NCBI GenBank assembly: GCA_016212735.1
Contig: JACRDZ010000259.1
Span: forward strand, 1 to 7,441
DNA from: Candidatus Firestoneibacteriota bacterium
Lineage (GTDB): Bacteria > JACRDZ01
DNA: 7,441 bases
Direction: 5' to 3'
Shown: positions 6,014-7,441 of the stretch, piece by piece
Position numbering within the stretch: position 1 is the stretch's first letter
Layout: the number at the start of each line of letters is the position of its first letter
Program-made: the position numbers and the translations under genes
Notes under the pieces: generated by a model
What the model saw: only the letters and a program-made list of their open reading frames with translations
Database searches by the model: none
Told to the model about the DNA's origin: nothing

Positions 6014-6745
6014 ATGATATATTCCTTAAAAAAAATAATTTTGTACTGTTCTGTATTATTTCTCAATTTTATTCCAATTATCCATGCGGAAAATATTTCT
6101 GATAAGTTAATTAAAGTTAAAAAAATCATGGATAATATTACTTTTACAGGTAATGCTGGTTTTAGAATTAAATATAATAATATTGTAATTTCAATAGATC
6201 CTTTTGAATTAAAAGGTTCATCTATTAAATCTGATATTATATTAATTACACATCCGCATTTTGATCATCTTGATATCGAAAGTTTAAATGAAATAAGATC
6301 ATCATCAAGTAAAATAGTAGCGACAATAGACTCCAGCAAAATGATTTCTGGTTCTGTACATATAATTGAACCCGGGACTAAAGTATCTATAAAAGGAATC
6401 GAAATTATGGCAGTTCCTGCATATAATATTAATAAAAACAATCATCCAAAAATAAACGGGTGGGTAGGGTATATTATAAAGTTAGGAGATATTATAGTTT
6501 ATCATACTGGAGATACAGATTTTATACCTGAAATGAATGATATATATGCTGATCTTGTTTTACTGCCTGTTGGCGGTGTAGCTACTATGGATGCAAAAGA
6601 AGCATTTGAAGCATTTAAAGCCATAAGACCTGTTTTGGCAATTCCAATGCATTATGGAGCTGTATTTGGAACAATTGAAAATGCAAAGGAATTTGAAAAA
6701 TTAGCAGGAAAAAAATCTGTTATTATTCTTGATAAAAAAAATTAA
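6014..6745 (+). CDS. Exported metallo-beta-lactamase-fold hydrolase, UlaG/UPF0173-like
   Basis: A 243-residue protein with an N-terminal signal peptide: MIYSLKK, then a hydrophobic core, with likely cleavage after A25 (IHA|EN). The metallo-beta-lactamase fold shows the metal motif THPHFDHLD (H80, H82, D84, H85), then HPKINGWVGYII, the bridging Asp in HTGDTDF (D167), LLPVGGVATMD, and the last metal His in PMHYG (H213). This order and spacing match the UlaG/UPF0173 branch of metal-dependent hydrolases, whose substrates vary; the substrate here is unknown. Most relatives I know of are cytosolic, so export is notable. The start at 6014 is chosen because AAAGGAG (6000-6006) stands 7 bases upstream and the signal peptide then begins normally. 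An ATG overlapping the previous stop (TAATG, 5973-5977) lacks a ribosome binding site. It is third in the operon, starting 38 bases after the hydrolase-fold gene. Confidence 0.88.
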   Translation: MIYSLKKIILYCSVLFLNFIPIIHAENISDKLIKVKKIMDNITFTGNAGFRIKYNNIVISIDPFELKGSSIKSDIILITHPHFDHLDIESLNEIRSSSSKIVATIDSSKMISGSVHIIEPGTKVSIKGIEIMAVPAYNINKNNHPKINGWVGYIIKLGDIIVYHTGDTDFIPEMNDIYADLVLLPVGGVATMDAKEAFEAFKAIRPVLAIPMHYGAVFGTIENAKEFEKLAGKKSVIILDKKN

Positions 6746-6828
6746 GCCTAATAAGCTTGTACTCAACATTATTAATTGAGTATCAGGCAACTACAAAAAT
6801 TTCAATGTAGTTGCTCGATTTATCGAGC
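6746..6828. repeat. Three tandem hairpins after the operon
   Basis: Three inverted repeats follow one another directly. First: TACTCAA (6760-6766) with TTGAGTA (6776-6782), framed by GCCT (6746-6749) and AGGC (6785-6788). Second: GCAACTACA (6787-6795) with TGTAGTTGC (6806-6814). Third: GCTCGAT (6813-6819) with ATCGAGC (6822-6828). Neighbouring hairpins share two bases. No T-run follows, so this is not a classical intrinsic terminator. It may protect the 3' end of the mRNA, terminate inefficiently, or be an intergenic palindromic repeat of the REP kind. Confidence 0.7.
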
Positions 6829-6913
6829 TAAATTATGAACTTTGAAATTCCTATACTTTAACTTAGAGATTTTTTTACTTAATAAAAAATATAGCTTAAA
6901 CCTGATTCCCTTC

Positions 6914-6943
6914 TCGACAAATTAAATATTATAGTCATATAAT
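6914..6943 (+). promoter_or_regulatory. Probable promoter of the beta-helix-type gene
   Basis: TCGACA (6914-6919), 18 bases, then a perfect TATAAT (6938-6943). Transcription would start near 6950, about 24 bases before the ATG at 6974 and before the ribosome binding site AAAAGGAA (6961-6968). The rest of 6829-6973 holds no gene and no riboswitch that I recognise. Confidence 0.55.
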
Positions 6944-6973
6944 TTATTTCATTCAAACAAAAAAGGAACTGCA

Positions 6974-7441
6974 ATGATAATAAAAAACATGCAAGTTCTA
7001 TTTAAAAATAGTCAATATTTTAAAATTAATAATAAAAAAGACTATATAAAAAAGGCGTCTCAAATAAATAAAAATAATTTAATATTGAGATGCCTTTTTA
7101 TTTTTTTACTCACCTATATTTTATTACCTGCTAAAGCATATGCATCTACGGCTGTGGGAGGAAGAATATCTCAGGATACAACATGGACAATGAGTGGGAG
7201 TCCATATATTGTTACAACAACAGTGGTGGTTTATGGGGATACTATAAATGCTGTTACATTAACAATAGAACCAGGTGTTGAAATGCGGTTTAGTAATGGG
7301 ACAGGGATACAAATAGGCAGTGGAGCAAATAAAGGAATATTGCGGGCAGTAGGAACGGATACAGAAAAAATAATTTTTACAGCAAATACAACTACTCCTA
7401 CCAGAGGTTATTGGAATAAAATCCATATAGATGACGGAGCA
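6974..7441 (+). CDS. Exported protein of parallel beta-helix type, N-terminal part (partial, runs off right edge)
   Basis: The frame stays open for 156 codons to the edge. A hydrophobic segment (residues about 36-52, LILRC then LFIFLLTYILLP) ends in AKAYA|S, a good signal-peptidase site after A57. The mature part reads GGRISQDTTWT, SPYIVTTTVVV, then LTIEPGVEMRF (96-106), IQIGSGANKGILRAVGT, IIFTANTTT and GYWNKIHIDDGA. This style is typical of the N-terminus of right-handed beta-helix surface or secreted proteins, with successive short strands and a tryptophan-containing rung. The start at 6974 has AAAGGA 6 bases upstream and a promoter, but gives a 57-residue signal peptide with a long Lys/Asn-rich n-region. 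A TTG at 7085 would give a canonical 20-residue signal peptide (MRC, then LFIFLLTYILLPAKAYA) but has no ribosome binding site. A terminator-like hairpin at 7049-7107 lies within the early frame. Confidence 0.72.
   Translation, partial: MIIKNMQVLFKNSQYFKINNKKDYIKKASQINKNNLILRCLFIFLLTYILLPAKAYASTAVGGRISQDTTWTMSGSPYIVTTTVVVYGDTINAVTLTIEPGVEMRFSNGTGIQIGSGANKGILRAVGTDTEKIIFTANTTTPTRGYWNKIHIDDGA
7049..7107 (+). terminator. Strong intrinsic-terminator-like hairpin inside the 5' end of the beta-helix-type gene
   Basis: The left arm AAAAAGGCGTCTCAA (7049-7063) pairs with TTGAGATGCCTTTTT (7085-7099) over 15 bp with one G-U wobble (7057 with 7091). The loop is 21 bases, and a further T-run follows (7101-7107). 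This has every mark of a Rho-independent terminator. It lies about 100-157 bases after the predicted transcription start at 6950, which is where an attenuator would sit. It may instead be a chance or dual-use structure within coding sequence. Confidence 0.75.

Noticed and set aside
6829..6973. Riboswitch such as a cyclic-di-GMP aptamer before the beta-helix gene
   Set aside because: I searched for conserved aptamer motifs and saw none; the region is simple AT-rich sequence with a promoter.

Overview
The window is AT-rich bacterial chromosome. It carries housekeeping genes on the left and genes for exported proteins on the right. AT-rich codon use, secreted beta-propeller and beta-helix type proteins, and strong Shine-Dalgarno sites suggest an uncultivated low-GC lineage, probably with a diderm envelope. 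I cannot assign a phylum from sequence alone. UGA is read as stop: the release factor 2 gene has the classical UGA autoregulatory frameshift, so the standard bacterial code applies. None of the seven complete genes ends in TGA.

Left part (1-3126). On the minus strand accD (acetyl-CoA carboxylase carboxyltransferase beta) is followed by the start of folC, which runs off the left edge. A compact divergent region (1027-1210) holds back-to-back promoters for accD and for a small 2-cluster ferredoxin on the plus strand. The ferredoxin has Asp in place of one cluster-I Cys. Next comes greA, preceded by a perfect 18-bp intrinsic-terminator-like hairpin that ends just before its ribosome binding site, which suggests attenuation. 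greA converges, with only 9 bp between stop codons, on prfB. The prfB gene is intact only through a programmed +1 frameshift at CTT TGA C, so its first 57 bases lie in a different frame from the rest.

Right part (3127-7441). A 280-base intergenic region holds the prfB promoter and a plus-strand promoter whose -10 box is covered by a 17-bp perfect palindrome. That promoter leads into a three-gene operon with gaps of 16 and 38 bases. The first product is an exported 8-bladed PQQ-type beta-propeller built from 40-residue repeats in perfect register. The second is a cytosolic alpha/beta-hydrolase-fold protein with a probable helix-hairpin-helix N-terminus and Gly at the nucleophile-elbow Ser position. 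The third is an exported UlaG/UPF0173-like metallo-beta-lactamase-fold protein. Three tandem hairpins follow. The last gene, cut by the right edge, encodes an exported protein with the N-terminal sequence style of parallel beta-helix surface proteins. Its predicted 5' coding end contains a strong terminator-like hairpin, so either its start site or its regulation is unusual.

The most interesting items are the nucleophile-less hydrolase in an otherwise export-oriented operon, the two terminator-like hairpins placed as attenuators (greA leader and beta-helix gene), the palindromic operator candidate and the tandem hairpin element. I saw no tRNA, rRNA, CRISPR array or insertion sequence.
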